A stretch of DNA of 64,000 bases from Bradyrhizobium sp. CCGB12 (lineage in GTDB: Bacteria > Pseudomonadota > Alphaproteobacteria > Rhizobiales > Xanthobacteraceae): positions 8,420,001 through 8,484,000 of the forward strand of contig NZ_JANADO010000001.1 of the NCBI RefSeq assembly GCF_024199845.1, given 5' to 3'. Below are positions 25,813 through 34,733 of the stretch, piece by piece. Each line of letters opens with the position of its first letter. The first letter of the stretch is position 1. A program made the position numbers and the translations under genes. The notes under the pieces were generated by a model. The model saw only the letters and a list, made by a program, of their open reading frames with translations, did no database searches and was not told the DNA's origin.

Positions 25813-28800
25813 TCACGCCCTCGCCAGCGCCGGCGCGAACACCACCTCGATCAGCGTGCCGGAATGTCCCGCGCTCTTGATGTTGAACCGGGCACGGTTG
25901 GCTTCGACCAGCGCCTTGGTCAGCGACAGGTTCAGCGCCGCGCTGTCCGCGGCGTCGCCCGGCGGCGGGGTGCGGAACGGCTCCATCGCGGCGGCGACCT
26001 CGCGCTCGCTGAGGCCGTGGCCGGTGTCGCGGATGCGAAGGGCGATCTCGCCGCGATCGGTCAGCGCGGTCGAGACGATGACCTGGCCGCCGGCGCTGGC
26101 GAGCCGGATCGAGTTCGAGATCAGGTTCATGGTGATCTGCCGCATCGCGCGCGCGTCCACTGTCACCTGCGGCAGCGCATGCGCGAGCGAGGTGCGGATG
26201 ATGATGCGCTCGCGGTTGGCCTGCGGCTGCATCACCACGACGCAGGCCTCGACCAGGTCGTTGAGATTGAGGTTGGCGAAGTTGAGGTCGAGCTTGCCGG
26301 TCTCGATCCGCGACAGCTCCAGCAAATTGTCGATGATCGCGATGACGCGCTCGCCGGAGGCGCGGATGTCCTTCATGTATTCGCCGTAGCGCTCGTTGCC
26401 GAGCGTGCCGAACCGTTCGGAGATCATCACCTCGGCAAAGCCGATGATGGCGTTGAGGGGGGTGCGGATCTCGTGGCTGATCCGCGCCAGCATGTCGGCC
26501 TTGGCGCTCGCCGCGCCGTCGGCGAGACGGCGGGCTTGCGTCAATTCGCTCTCGCCCTTCTTGCTCTGGGAGAGATCGCGGAACACGGCGAAGAAATTCG
26601 GCCCGTCCGGCCGCGTCCGGCCCATGATCATCGCGAGCGGAATGACGCCGCCCTTCTTCTCGCGGCCAAGCACCTCGCGGCCGTGATCGAGCAGGCTCGC
26701 AATGTCCTGGCTCTTCACGCTGTCGAGATAGTCGGCGACGATCTGCTGGCTCTCGGGCGCGAACAGCGTCACCAGGTTCTGCTCGAGCAGCGCCGCGCCG
26801 TCATAGCCGAACAGCGCCTCGGCGCTGCGGTTGCAGGCGTGGATGTTGCCTTCGGCATCGAACATCACGATGCCCTCGGCCGTGGTGTCCAGGATCGCGG
26901 CGAGATCCTCGGCTTCGGCATCGCCGGCCGCGGGCTCGAGGTCGGGGGCATAGGGGAAGGACTCTGCGACAACAGGCTCGACGAGGACAGGCTCGGCGAT
27001 GCCAGGCGCAGCCTGCGGCAGCGCGCAGATCAGCGCATGCGCGCCATCGCCGTCCCAGTCGATCGTGTGCAGATGCGCTTCGGTGGTCGCAAGCGGCTGC
27101 TCGCCGTTGGCGACCGTCGCGCTGATCGTCACCGGCGTGCCGCCTTGCGACGTGCTGCTGGCCGTGGACACGCCGGGCTCGACATAGAGTGCGTCCAGCC
27201 CGCCGGCATCCTCCAGCGCGCCAAGGTTTGCATAGCCCATGCGCGCGAGGAAGGCGGGATTGGCGTAGAGCAGGCGATCGAGGCGATAGATCAAAATGCC
27301 CGTCGGCAACAGGTCGAGCAGCGCGCGGTCGCGCGCGGGCGCGCCGCGTGCGGGCGGGGCGGGCTCGATCAGCCATTCGGCTGCGGCTTGCGCCGCCGCA
27401 GGCTCCGGCGCCGATGGTTCGGGCGAAATCTCCGCGGCCGGCGGTTCGGATGTATCAGCCGCGACCAGTTCGCGCTCGCGTTCGAGGCGTTCGGACAATT
27501 GCCGGGCGAGCTCGTTGAACGCGCTGTTCTCGACCGGCGTCAGCGTCGGCGCTCTCTGGTCACCTTGTGAGCGGGGATCGCCGCCGGGCGGACGGAACGG
27601 CACGACATTGGGAGGCGTTTCCACTGGCGTTTCCGGATCGGTTGGGTGTGAATTCGCGTCGGTTGCGGGTTCGGGCAGTTCGGCGACAGGCTCAGATACA
27701 GGCTCAGGTGATGGCTCAGGCTCGGGCGGCGTGATCGGCGGAGGCGGCGTCGCTGCTTCTGCCTCCGGCTCATCCTTGGCCTCCGGATCGGGGTGCGGTT
27801 CGATGACATCGGCGGACAGGCCATGCTGCGCTGGTGGTTCGACCCGCTGCTCGAATCGCCTGAGCGCTTCGAGCCGGTTGAGGCCGTCGAGATCACGGCA
27901 GACGCCAAAGCCCTTGAAGCCGGCGAAGTTGCGCTCGCGGTCATAGACGGGAAGACCGGCAAGCTCGACCGGCAAATGCTCGCCGCCATCGGCCGGCCAG
28001 TTCACAGTGATGCCCGCCCAGGTGTCGTGGCTTTCGAGCGCCTGCGCGATGCGGCTTTCAGGATCGAGCGAGAATATTGCGGCGATCTCGCGCCAGGGGC
28101 GGCCGAAGCCGGCGGCGGTGCGCGCGCCCATCAGCTGGATGAATTCGTCGGAGAGAAGCACAAAGCGGCCCTCGGCATCCATCTGCCAGAGGAAGCGCAG
28201 CGGATGCTGACGCGGTGCGGGCGGCTCTCGGCCCAACAGCGGGGCGACCATGCCTGACGTGATCGGCGCGGCCTGCGGCGACACAATGGCTTGCGAATAG
28301 TTTTCAACCGGAGTTTTGGCTGCGGTCTCGACGGTCTGCTCGGACACCGGTTCTCGCTCTACGGCCGCTTCGCTCACGGCCGGCTCAGGCGCGGGCGTCG
28401 TCGTCTCGTCAGCCTCGTTTGCGTCGACCGGTTCTGCGAAGGCATCGAACAAGGCGATCCCGGCTGGCGGCGGTTCGCCCGGCATCCTGGTCTCGTGCTG
28501 CGCGTCCTCGACCGGCGCCTCGGCCGCGGCGTCCGATCTGCTCGCGGGCGTGGGCGCGATCAGCGCGATGAGGCCGATATCGGCGCCGGTGCCGACCCGT
28601 TGCAGCACCATCTGGCCGATGCCGATCGGCGTCGTGGCGCGGCCGCGGCTCAGCGCTTCGCTGCGGGCTTGGTCGAGCCCGGCTTCACCGAGATCGCGAA
28701 AGCCGAGCAGGGAGCGGGCGGCCTCGCTGGCGCCGACGAACAGGCCGTCGGGCGCGAACGCCGCCATCGGCACCTCGGCGCCGGCAACGAGACGATGCAG

Positions 28801-29196
28801 CCGCTCGATCAGCGGCATGGGGCGCAGCGTCGGGTCCATTGCAGTGACGAGCAGACCATGGCTGCCATCGGCAAAGTCGAGCCGCGCGCAGGCGCAGGTC
28901 ATCAGTGTGCCGAGCCGGGCGCCGAAGCCGCGCAGCCGCTCCAGCCGCACAGTGCCGTTCGCCGGCAGGCTGCGGGCGAGCCTGATAACCTGGCGGCGAT
29001 GGCTGTCCGCGGGGCCGAACGTCTTCTCCGCGAGGGCTGTGGCATGGGCCGCGCCGAACAGTTTTGCGCCGACCGGATTGGCCCAGAGCACGCGCGTGCC
29101 GTCGATCGACCACAGCCAGGCGGGCAACGGAGAGGTCGCGTGCACAGCCAGCCGGGGGTCGTCCAGGCCTCGCAACTGGAAATCCGAACTCTTCAT
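25813..29196 (-). CDS. PAS-domain sensor histidine kinase, PdhS/PleC/DivJ-like
   Basis: The protein has 1127 residues. An N-terminal PAS-like region (about 20-180) is followed by a long acidic Pro/Glu-rich linker, a second PAS-like region (near GREPPAPRQHPLRFLWQMDA), another acidic low-complexity linker, further PAS domains and a C-terminal kinase core. The phosphoacceptor is His908 in ARISHEIRTPLNAIIGF, followed by EVMISERFGTLGNERYGEY, characteristic of the PdhS/PleC/DivJ group that controls DivK and cell cycle. The N box is NLISNSIRLA and G1 is RDTGHGLS. The expected GTGLGL G2 box is replaced by DSAALNLS, so kinase activity may be altered. No transmembrane segment is obvious; it is probably cytoplasmic. 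Confidence 0.85.
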   Translation of the reverse strand: MKSSDFQLRGLDDPRLAVHATSPLPAWLWSIDGTRVLWANPVGAKLFGAAHATALAEKTFGPADSHRRQVIRLARSLPANGTVRLERLRGFGARLGTLMTCACARLDFADGSHGLLVTAMDPTLRPMPLIERLHRLVAGAEVPMAAFAPDGLFVGASEAARSLLGFRDLGEAGLDQARSEALSRGRATTPIGIGQMVLQRVGTGADIGLIALIAPTPASRSDAAAEAPVEDAQHETRMPGEPPPAGIALFDAFAEPVDANEADETTTPAPEPAVSEAAVEREPVSEQTVETAAKTPVENYSQAIVSPQAAPITSGMVAPLLGREPPAPRQHPLRFLWQMDAEGRFVLLSDEFIQLMGARTAAGFGRPWREIAAIFSLDPESRIAQALESHDTWAGITVNWPADGGEHLPVELAGLPVYDRERNFAGFKGFGVCRDLDGLNRLEALRRFEQRVEPPAQHGLSADVIEPHPDPEAKDEPEAEAATPPPPITPPEPEPSPEPVSEPVAELPEPATDANSHPTDPETPVETPPNVVPFRPPGGDPRSQGDQRAPTLTPVENSAFNELARQLSERLERERELVAADTSEPPAAEISPEPSAPEPAAAQAAAEWLIEPAPPARGAPARDRALLDLLPTGILIYRLDRLLYANPAFLARMGYANLGALEDAGGLDALYVEPGVSTASSTSQGGTPVTISATVANGEQPLATTEAHLHTIDWDGDGAHALICALPQAAPGIAEPVLVEPVVAESFPYAPDLEPAAGDAEAEDLAAILDTTAEGIVMFDAEGNIHACNRSAEALFGYDGAALLEQNLVTLFAPESQQIVADYLDSVKSQDIASLLDHGREVLGREKKGGVIPLAMIMGRTRPDGPNFFAVFRDLSQSKKGESELTQARRLADGAASAKADMLARISHEIRTPLNAIIGFAEVMISERFGTLGNERYGEYMKDIRASGERVIAIIDNLLELSRIETGKLDLNFANLNLNDLVEACVVVMQPQANRERIIIRTSLAHALPQVTVDARAMRQITMNLISNSIRLASAGGQVIVSTALTDRGEIALRIRDTGHGLSEREVAAAMEPFRTPPPGDAADSAALNLSLTKALVEANRARFNIKSAGHSGTLIEVVFAPALARA

Positions 29197-29426
29197 CCGA
29201 CCGGCTTAAGTCTCGCTTGCGGCATCGCGTGGGGCGCTGCCGGGAATGGCAGCCTTAAGAAAGGGTTAGTATCGCGCGCAGGCGCGGGCAGGTCCACGGC
29301 CACAGTCTCCCATAGCCGTCCCAAAGCCGCGATAACCTTAATGTGGCCGAACCCGCAAGCCGCCCCGGTGCTGCATCCGCAGGATTCGAAGGGCGAGGCG
29401 CCGTTACGTAAGGCACCAGAGGCGCC

Positions 29427-29584
29427 ACCCTCCCCTGGAGGGGGAGGGTCGATCGCGCACAGCGCGAGCGGGGTGGGGTGATCTCTCCACTCGGGCACCG
29501 CTTCTGTGGACAGGCTGTCACCCCACCTCGGTTCGCATTCCGCTTCGCTGCATCCAAACCGATCCTCCCCCTCCAGGGGAGGAT
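29427..29584. repeat. Palindromic repeat, CCCTCCCCTGGAGGGGGAGGG family
   Basis: The left arm CCCTCCCCTGGAGGGGGAGG and right arm CCTCCCCCTCCAGGGGAGG are inverted, with inner GGGGTGGGGTGATCTCTCC and TCACCCCACCTCGG. It lies in the 682-base gap between the histidine kinase and phasin genes. The remainder (29197-29426 and 29585-29878) shows no ORF and should contain the promoters of both genes. Confidence 0.8.
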
Positions 29585-29878
29585 GGGCAACTCGCTCCGC
29601 CATCTCCAAATTCGCGGCACCCGACTACCTCAACCACCGGTTCCCCCGCCGAGGAACCTCATCCTCACCGAGATTAAATTTTTGCGACGCGCGTCGGATC
29701 GCATTGCGATGCACAATGTTGACATCTTAGGCGACCACAATGCTGGGCGCTGGGCGAGCCATCTCGTTTTGTTTCGCGTTTCCAGTCTTCGTGCCCGCTG
29801 AATTAGAAAGGCCCAGACCGGGGGCCGGCGGGCGCGCCAGAAGGCTCACTCCATTTTTCATTATCGTGAGGGATACCC

Positions 29879-30313
29879 ATGACAGGTGCGACTGATCCGT
29901 TTTCTGCCTCGATCATCCCGTTCGAGGTTCCCGAGCAGATGCGTGCGTTCGCCGAGAAGGGCGTGTCGCAGGCCCGCGAGAACTACGCCAAGTTCAAGGA
30001 CGCCGCCGAAAGCCACAACGGCACCGTCGAGGCCGTGTTCGCCTCCGCCAGCAAGGGCGCGAGCGAGTACACCGCCAAGCTGATGGAGTTCATGAAGGCC
30101 AACACCAGCGCCCATCTGGACTTCGCCCAGGAGCTGCTCGGCGCCAAGTCGCCGACGGAAGCGATGGAGCTGTGGACCGGCCATTCCCGCAAGCAGCTTG
30201 AGACCTTCCAGTCCCAGGCCAAGGAGCTGGCCGAGCTCGGCCAGCGCGTCGCCGCCGAGACCGCCGAGCCGATCAAGGCCAACGCCGCCAAGTTCTACAA
30301 GCCCGCCGCCTGA
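29879..30313 (+). CDS. Phasin family protein
   Basis: The 144-residue amphipathic helical protein starts IIPFEVPEQMRAFAEKGVSQ and continues with ARENYAKFKDAAE, EYTAKLMEFMKANTSAHLDF and QSQAKELAELGQRVAAETAE. These are hallmarks of rhizobial phasins (Phasin_2 type). Phasins coat polyhydroxybutyrate granules and affect granule size and polymer turnover. The promoter region is long and AT-rich near 29670-29740. A perfect terminator follows. The Pro-Ala C-terminus is usual in this family. Confidence 0.9.
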   Translation: MTGATDPFSASIIPFEVPEQMRAFAEKGVSQARENYAKFKDAAESHNGTVEAVFASASKGASEYTAKLMEFMKANTSAHLDFAQELLGAKSPTEAMELWTGHSRKQLETFQSQAKELAELGQRVAAETAEPIKANAAKFYKPAA

Positions 30314-30340
30314 GCGGATTGGGCTTGATTTGAGTTGTCG

Positions 30341-30368
30341 AACCCGGGCCTCGCGGCCCGGGTTTTTC
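30341..30368 (+). terminator. Rho-independent terminator of the phasin gene
   Basis: AACCCGGGCC-TCGC-GGCCCGGGTT forms a 10-bp stem with a 4-base loop and is followed by TTTCG. Confidence 0.88.
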
Positions 30369-30373
30369 GTCGC

Positions 30374-30487
30374 CTCTCCCGCCTGCGGGAGAGGCCGGCG
30401 CCCGGGCGATGCGAAGCATCGTCGGGCGACGGGTGAGGGCTCTCTCCGCGTGGGGAGTGTCGCCGAAGGCGGGAAGAGGGCACCCTC
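30374..30487. repeat. Inverted intergenic repeat, CTCTCCCGC...GCGGGAGAG family
   Basis: CCTCTCCCGCCTGCGGGAGAGG opens the element, followed by a GATGCGAAGCATC hairpin and the GGGTGAGGGC...CACCCTC arms. A related element is at 40651-40793. The rest of 30314-30651 has no ORF and holds the tRNA promoter. Confidence 0.65.
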
Positions 30488-30651
30488 ATGGCCGCCATCA
30501 AGCCCGATTTCATCGCACTGAGTGCGATTTACCCCGGTTTTTCCTCCGTTTGCGGCCTTGCCAAAAACGCCCGTTGCACCTAGTTTCCGCCCCGTCCAGC
30601 CCCCTTAGGTCGCCGGCCTTTTCAGGCCCGCCCGGAGCGGCTCGCCAGGAT

Positions 30652-30728
30652 GCAGTTGTAGCTCAGTTGGTTAGAGCGCCTGTCTGTGGAACAGGAGGTC
30701 GGTGGTTCGAGCCCACCCAACTGTACCA
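30652..30728 (+). tRNA. tRNA-His (anticodon GTG)
   Basis: The 77-base cloverleaf has acceptor 5' GCAGTTG pairing with CAACTGT, D-arm GCTC...GAGC, and anticodon stem CCTGT/ACAGG with loop CTGTGGA (anticodon GTG at 30686-30688). The T-arm is GGTGG-TTCGAGC-CCACC, and CCA is encoded. The base after the acceptor is A73 and the base before G1 is T, so the molecule lacks the near-universal G-1:C73 pair. This is the known state in many alphaproteobacteria, which have a correspondingly changed HisRS. An AT-richer island begins directly 3' of the gene. Confidence 0.95.
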
Positions 30729-31069
30729 GCTCACTAAATTTCCCTGCAATTCCGGCATCATATTGATAGACCAGACGTTTTGCGCCCTTAGGAATACAAA
30801 AGGCGCTGCATTGCGGATGACCTCATGGAGATTTACCTCCTGATCTGAGCTTGAAGTGGAGAAATGCTGAAACGGCCCTCCTTCGAGAGTACGAGCAAGC
30901 CAAGGAGGCTTACGCAAGGGATTGCCGGCGGGCTACTCAGTCCATCCGAGCGGTCGATCAGCGTTATCGAGAGCGGAGCAGTGATGGTGTGCGCGCCTAC
31001 TTAGAGCTAGCGCTATGCAATTTCGCCTTCGCCTCAGTCTTCTCAACAAGAACGCAGTGCGGCTCTTGA

Positions 31070-31365
31070 GATTGAGGAGGAATATCGCGGCGTAGCTTGT
31101 CTTCGTGATGGGGTCGTTCTGGACCTGCACATCCTTGGTGTCGAGGTCGGTGGCGCGGGTCGCGACGTTCTTGCGGAACGACACGATGTTGAAGAAACGT
31201 TTTTCGCGATCGAGGCTGCCGGTGCCGCTCAGGAAGCGGTCGTTGTGGTACAACTCGATGGTCGTAGCGTTTTCGTACCGCGAAAAAATCGTAAACTCTC
31301 GGTAGTGGTGACTGGTCGGAGCGTAGCTGTCCCGCTGCTTGGTTACGAAGTATATAGACTCCATT
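31070..31365 (-). pseudogene. Degraded ORF, possible phage structural-gene remnant
   Basis: On the minus strand a stretch of plausible coding sequence (FTIFSRYENATTIELYHNDR, then EKRFFNIVSFRKNVATRATD, LDTKDVQVQ) sits inside a longer open frame. The C-terminal part of that frame turns into Arg-rich non-coding-like sequence. The segment recalls the N-terminal region of portal-type phage proteins, but I cannot confirm that. It lies 350 bases after tRNA-His, a common phage integration target. The region 30729-31069 shows no convincing gene. Confidence 0.35.
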
Positions 31366-31427
31366 TCCAAGCAATATATATTACCAACATTATACAACCT
31401 TACAAATATAACATTGGGGATTTTGAA

Positions 31428-32567
31428 ATGAAGCACTTGCTCGTTTTATTGGCGATTGCTGTCTCTACAAATGCCCTGGCTCAATCGAACTCAAAGACAA
31501 AGACGGAAGATCCTAATGCTGCGTTTAACGCAAAATGGAATGAGCCCAAAACGATAGAACAAAAGAAATCTGACGGCTCAATTATTAGTCCAGGCGATCG
31601 TATTGTTGTCAGTCAAGCGGGCGACTCAGTCAAATTCGATGTGACAATCTCAAACATACGGGGCTGTACCGCGTCATCGGTTGAGATTGAAATTGCTGAA
31701 AATCATAATTCATTTAAGGGAGTGCCCACCATCACTTCACCTCTGGTCCAATTGTGTTGGGGCACTGGTGGTGCGCCATGTACGGACCATACTCAGACGA
31801 TTACCTATCCAATTCGTCCCGACACTCTCTACAATTGGCAAGCTCGAATAAGATCAAGCAAGCATTGGGTGCATATCACGCCTCCGAATTTCTCCTGCGG
31901 AAGCTATATCGAAGACTTCTATAGTAGCTGGAAACCATATCCGGCCGATCCATACGTCCAATATGCTTTTGGTACCTTTCCGATGTGGTCTCAGCAGCAA
32001 AACTTTCAGACCGTCATGGGCGAAACCGGCACCGTTTGTGGCGAGGAAACACAAGATCAAGATGGAAGTTGGTATGCGTTTCCGCCTGACAAGAAGTACG
32101 CGACTTACAGGACAACTGAAAAACCACACTGCACCAACCTGATCAGGTTGGGGTGGTCTGCAAAGATTGAAAATAAGTATGGCTCCAAAGACGAGATCTT
32201 TGTCGCCGTCATCAAACCGACTCAGCCGTGTCAAGGACGTATTTTTACTCGGGAAGATACTCCTCTAGGAAATGAGTTTACGATTGCCAACTTTTCTCTG
32301 AAAGCGAACCAAGACAATGTGATTCTGCAAAAGCTCAATGGAACGACTGACATATTGACGAGGACCGACTTTGTTACATTCATACAAAGGAGAATGGGAT
32401 CATATGGCGGCTTCATACCGCTCGTCTTCGAATGCAAAGCAACGTCTGATTTTGAGGTCGGTTTTGACACCGTGACATTCCTCCACAGAGCGCAGCCTCA
32501 ACCGGGACAGAACTTCATTGACCCAAAGGCTGTTGAGCAATTCATGGAAGCGGCAGCAAAGCAATGA
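31428..32567 (+). CDS. Secreted protein of unknown family
   Basis: The 379-residue protein has a signal peptide (MKHLLVLLAIAVSTNALA) and a Cys-containing, beta-rich mature part. The segment TITYPIRPDTLYNWQARIRS looks like one strand pair of an Ig/fibronectin-like domain. Cysteines such as those in QLCWGTGGAPCTDH, SCGSYIEDF and TVCGEE suggest disulfides. I do not recognise the family. The gene is clearly AT-richer than its surroundings, uses codons such as AAT, ATT and AAA freely, and lies in the island next to tRNA-His, all pointing to horizontal transfer. The ATG at 31428 starts the signal peptide; earlier in-frame starts are unlikely. Confidence 0.7.
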   Translation: MKHLLVLLAIAVSTNALAQSNSKTKTEDPNAAFNAKWNEPKTIEQKKSDGSIISPGDRIVVSQAGDSVKFDVTISNIRGCTASSVEIEIAENHNSFKGVPTITSPLVQLCWGTGGAPCTDHTQTITYPIRPDTLYNWQARIRSSKHWVHITPPNFSCGSYIEDFYSSWKPYPADPYVQYAFGTFPMWSQQQNFQTVMGETGTVCGEETQDQDGSWYAFPPDKKYATYRTTEKPHCTNLIRLGWSAKIENKYGSKDEIFVAVIKPTQPCQGRIFTREDTPLGNEFTIANFSLKANQDNVILQKLNGTTDILTRTDFVTFIQRRMGSYGGFIPLVFECKATSDFEVGFDTVTFLHRAQPQPGQNFIDPKAVEQFMEAAAKQ

Positions 32568-32677
32568 GGACTGTCGTGCCCCATCCTGCTTCAACTTCCT
32601 CCTCTTTAATTCAGACCCGCTGCACGGCGGGAAGTTCGTGGTTCCAGCCAAGCGCTATGCCCACACCGTTGACGTAG

Positions 32678-33031
32678 CTACTGCGGGCGAGTTTTGCAGC
32701 ACAGTTCTGAACGAGGGTGCCAGGCATCCTCGTGACGACAAGCCAATTTGGGCGTACGCGCACGAATAGGCCGCGAACAAGCCCACTTGCCCTGATCGAC
32801 GGACCAAATCTTTTGGTGCTGCTTGGCAAGCATGGCTACGATTTCAGAATAGCACTCGTCACACACAGGGACTTGGAGATTTCTTGCCCCATCATTGTCG
32901 GTCGCGTCCTCATACCAGCGCGTACCAGGTGCGGCGTCACATCTCGCGCACTGTTGATCCTTTACGGTTATTTCGCGGATAGTGCTCCGGCCCAGATCGA
33001 CGCAATGTAGTTGTCTCTCCGCCGGGAGCAT
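32678..33031 (-). CDS. Hypothetical small protein with two CxxC pairs
   Basis: The 117-residue ORF contains CARC and, 23 residues later, CDEC, within QQCARCDAAPG and VPVCDECYSEIV, an arrangement that could bind zinc as a ribbon. The C-terminal third is basic and less convincing as protein. No good ribosome-binding site precedes the ATG. It lies in the island between the secreted protein and the Mrr-like nuclease. A regulatory or nucleic-acid-binding role would fit but is not shown. Confidence 0.38.
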   Translation of the reverse strand: MLPAERQLHCVDLGRSTIREITVKDQQCARCDAAPGTRWYEDATDNDGARNLQVPVCDECYSEIVAMLAKQHQKIWSVDQGKWACSRPIRARTPKLACRHEDAWHPRSELCCKTRPQ

Positions 33032-33112
33032 TGAGTGCTTGAAAAGCGCGATGCCTGAAGACCTGCAGCGACGGGGGTTTCATCGCGCGCCAAGGGTTGC
33101 TACCCGTGCGTC

Positions 33113-34072
33113 TTATTCTGTCGGGTTATAGCCGATGAGTATTTCGATACCGATCGCAGATTGCGGGATTTGAGAAGAGGCGAGCTTCACCCAATTCAAT
33201 TTGACCGGTTGGATGAAATCCATGTCAAGGCTGTAAAGGAAGGAATTCGGCGGCACCACAATGTTCTTCAAGTTGGGTATGAGCGCCACTTGGTCGGATG
33301 ATTGAACGATTTCCAAAATCTCATCGGCGTGTTTTTGGACTCGTGCAGAACCGCTCTCCTCGATCTGAGGATCCATATACTGGAGGATTGTGGTGAGTGA
33401 CACGGTTTGCCTGAGCCTTCGCGCTCGCGCACTCAGCTTCATCCGATTTGGCTTTTTCCCATTAACAAGAATGGCAGCGACACCTTCGAGTGCGAAAGCT
33501 CTTGCCTCATGGTCGAGTTCCGGGGTGTTGTCGAAGCGCGTCATGGCTGGTTCAAATAGGGTGCGCCATTCAATCGAGCCGCCATCCTCCCGAGTGATGG
33601 TGGCCTCCTCTGGAGGAGCCTCGCATAGCATCTCAATCGATAGTCTGCAGTCGACGAACTCGTAAAAGACTAGCCACGCCTTTGCAGGATCGACCCAAAG
33701 ACGAAGTTCGTCATCGGTCAATGCCTTCAACGTTCGTAGGTGAATGTTGAAGGCGGCAGCCTTTTTCATGGCGCCACTCGTGAAACCAGATGACGAAACC
33801 GCAATCATGACGTCAATGCGGAGGCTGACTTTGCGACCAATTAGCTCCTCAATCCATTTTACGTCTTGAGGGCTGTTGTGTATGCGACACTCTACGTGAA
33901 CCTTCTCACCATCTCGATCGATGCTGATGTCGATCTGCCGCGGCTGCTCCGGATTGTCGGGGTCAGGTATCTTGTTGTTCCAAACGACTCTTGAGGGGGC
34001 ACGCTCGAGCAACTGATGGATGCGTTCGACTTGCCTCTCAAAGGTGGTGGATAATTTCTCAATCATGGTCAT
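33113..34072 (-). CDS. Mrr_cat-like restriction endonuclease-fold protein
   Basis: The 319-residue protein has an N-terminal PD-(D/E)xK-type domain: RQIDISIDRDG then VHVECRIH gives the D...ExK pattern, with Cys-Arg in place of xK. It continues WIEELIGRKVSL, DVMIAVSSSGFTSGAMKKA and IHLRTL, a pattern shared by Mrr_cat-type restriction proteins. The C-terminal about 180 residues are unrecognised. No methyltransferase or specificity gene is nearby, so it may be a solitary type IV-like nuclease or a defence remnant. The start is uncertain: ATG 34072 is used; GTG 34114 and ATG 34066 are alternatives. It is the last gene of the AT-richer island. Confidence 0.65.
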   Translation of the reverse strand: MTMIEKLSTTFERQVERIHQLLERAPSRVVWNNKIPDPDNPEQPRQIDISIDRDGEKVHVECRIHNSPQDVKWIEELIGRKVSLRIDVMIAVSSSGFTSGAMKKAAAFNIHLRTLKALTDDELRLWVDPAKAWLVFYEFVDCRLSIEMLCEAPPEEATITREDGGSIEWRTLFEPAMTRFDNTPELDHEARAFALEGVAAILVNGKKPNRMKLSARARRLRQTVSLTTILQYMDPQIEESGSARVQKHADEILEIVQSSDQVALIPNLKNIVVPPNSFLYSLDMDFIQPVKLNWVKLASSQIPQSAIGIEILIGYNPTE

Positions 34073-34194
34073 GCCGGCCAAAAATGCCCGCGGCCAAGAG
34101 CGTTGGGCTGACACATCGTGTTACTGTTACCGTGATGAAAATGCCAGTCTATTAGTAAGGGACCGAGTGGTGAGTCAATATTCGCAGCACTACT

Positions 34195-34505
34195 TCACCC
34201 CCGCCACCACCACCGGCAATCGCTGCCAGCAGAGTCCCCAGCGCCATCGCGCCCGACACCGGTTCACCAGCCGCTGATACTGAACCGCGAAGATGTACGC
34301 GTTGGCGTCGGTTGGCATCGCCGAGAGCAGCACGGCGACGCCGGCCGCGAGCGGCGGCAGGTCGAGCAGTTTTGCCAGGCCGCCGGCATCGCCATGAGCT
34401 TGAATACTCACATCACGAGGATGTGCTGAGCTTCTCGCCCCTGATCTCGTATCGGAACAGGTTGATGCTGAGCGCGATCGGCGCCGGCGGCGATTCCGCC
34501 TACGC
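34195..34505 (-). pseudogene. Degraded 3' end of an AEC transporter gene (copy A)
   Basis: The minus strand encodes LLDLPPLAAGVAVLLSAMPT, then DANAYIFAVQYQRLVN. This is nearly the C-terminal region of the intact AEC protein at 37112-38056 (LLNLPPLAAGVAVLLAAMPT, GANAYIFAVQYQRLVN). The flanking sequence still aligns with the intact gene but contains several small deletions that break the frame. No N-terminal part is present. It has the same orientation as the intact gene. Confidence 0.75.
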
Positions 34506-34733
34506 CAAGGATACGATGGGCGTAACGGAGGCTGCCGAGATGACGGGTCGCACATCAGTAAGGCAGTCGATCTTACTCTTCGAATTGCGTCTTCGGAGTT
34601 TTATGGCGAAGGCAATGACGAGTGTAAAATGCTTCACAGCAGCCGGCTTGCTGCGATCTTAAGATCGTTCTGCACTTCCATGTTCTTGCGCGGCCCGTCC
34701 GTACAAGGTGTCGCTCTCTAGACAACGAGGAGC

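Noticed and set aside
22099..29584. CRISPR-like repeats
   Set aside because: The repeats are inverted and widely spaced, with no regular direct repeat/spacer structure or cas genes.
30851..31069. Plus-strand ORF of 72 codons after tRNA-His
   Set aside because: Neither a ribosome-binding site nor a recognisable protein pattern is present; it lies in the degraded island edge.
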